A stretch of DNA of 64,000 nucleotides from Valencia hispanica (taxonomy: Eukaryota; Chordata; Actinopteri; Cyprinodontiformes; Valenciidae): the NCBI GenBank assembly GCA_963556495.2, contig OY747716.1, positions 11,174,571 to 11,238,570 on the forward strand, written 5' to 3'. Position numbers and translations under genes: made by a program. Below are positions 63,961 to 64,000 of this stretch, piece by piece. The stretch's first letter is position 1, and every line of letters begins with the position of its first letter. Below the pieces are notes generated by a model. It was given only the letters and a program-made list of their open reading frames with translations. It had not been told where the DNA came from and searched no databases.

Positions 63961-64000
63961 ATAAATATGAATAATTGCCTAGGGCAATTATTAATAAGAT

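Noticed and set aside
1..64000. Operons, Shine-Dalgarno sites, CRISPR arrays
   Set aside because: The window is a vertebrate chromosome with introns and retroelements. Repeats here are transposon tails or microsatellites, not regularly spaced arrays.

Overview
This window is eukaryotic and almost certainly from a teleost fish. Two multi-exon chemokine-receptor-type GPCR genes lie in a sea of fish-typical transposable elements: L2/CR1-like LINEs with short tandem 3' tails, a Rex3/RTE-like LINE with an (ATGG)n tail, a fish L1, Tc1-like, PIF/Harbinger, hAT and THAP-domain DNA transposons, tRNA-derived SINEs and an endogenous retrovirus. A percomorph is my best guess, but this is inference from repeat types only.

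Host genes. Two tandem paralogues lie on the minus strand. Receptor A has coding exons at 19778-19615 and 4015-3163. Receptor B has coding exons at 59921-59764 and 56716-55852. In both, a short exon encodes the N-terminus plus TM1 and is spliced in the same phase (donor GTGAGT, acceptor CAG in A and TAG in B) to one long exon for TM2-TM7 and the tail. The products are 338 and 340 residues. Homology continues into both flanks (about 1.3-5.1 kb and 18.9-20.4 kb in A; 53.9-60.4 kb in B), so the whole unit was duplicated. The B intron is 3.05 kb. The A intron is 15.6 kb because transposons entered it.

Layout. 1-1255: 3' end of an L2-type LINE. 1256-4015: 3' flank and last exon of receptor A. 4016-19614: the A intron, holding an old MITE-like repeat, a Rex3 copy split by a Harbinger transposon (itself carrying a second Rex3 with an L2 fragment), and an L1 with ORF1, ORF2 and a G-rich 3' region. 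19615-20300: first exons and upstream region of A. 20.6-32.1 kb: LINE fragments, a ZMYM1-like hAT relic, a SINE piece, two more L2 copies and a ZBED-like hAT relic. 32153-36863: a nearly intact L2-like LINE with ORF1 (esterase-like) and ORF2 (endonuclease plus reverse transcriptase). 37.4-51.2 kb: a Tc1-like transposon split by a 13-kb provirus, which is itself split by an L2 copy in pol and by another Tc1-like element that contains a solo LTR of a second retrovirus. 51.3-53.5 kb: SINEs and repeats. 53.5-60.4 kb: receptor B unit. 60.6-63.96 kb: L1-type G-rich sequence split by a THAP-domain transposon with an internal TTAA-flanked MITE, then a young Rex3 3' end.

The genes do not form a pathway. 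The only likely functional host genes are the two receptors; everything else is mobile DNA in various states of decay. The strongest observations are that both receptors replace two core class-A GPCR polar residues (D2.50 and N7.49) with Ser, that a 201-bp noncoding block is base-for-base identical between the two duplicated units, the multi-level transposon nesting with readable target-site duplications, and an L2 element whose ORF1 and ORF2 share one frame separated by a single TGA.
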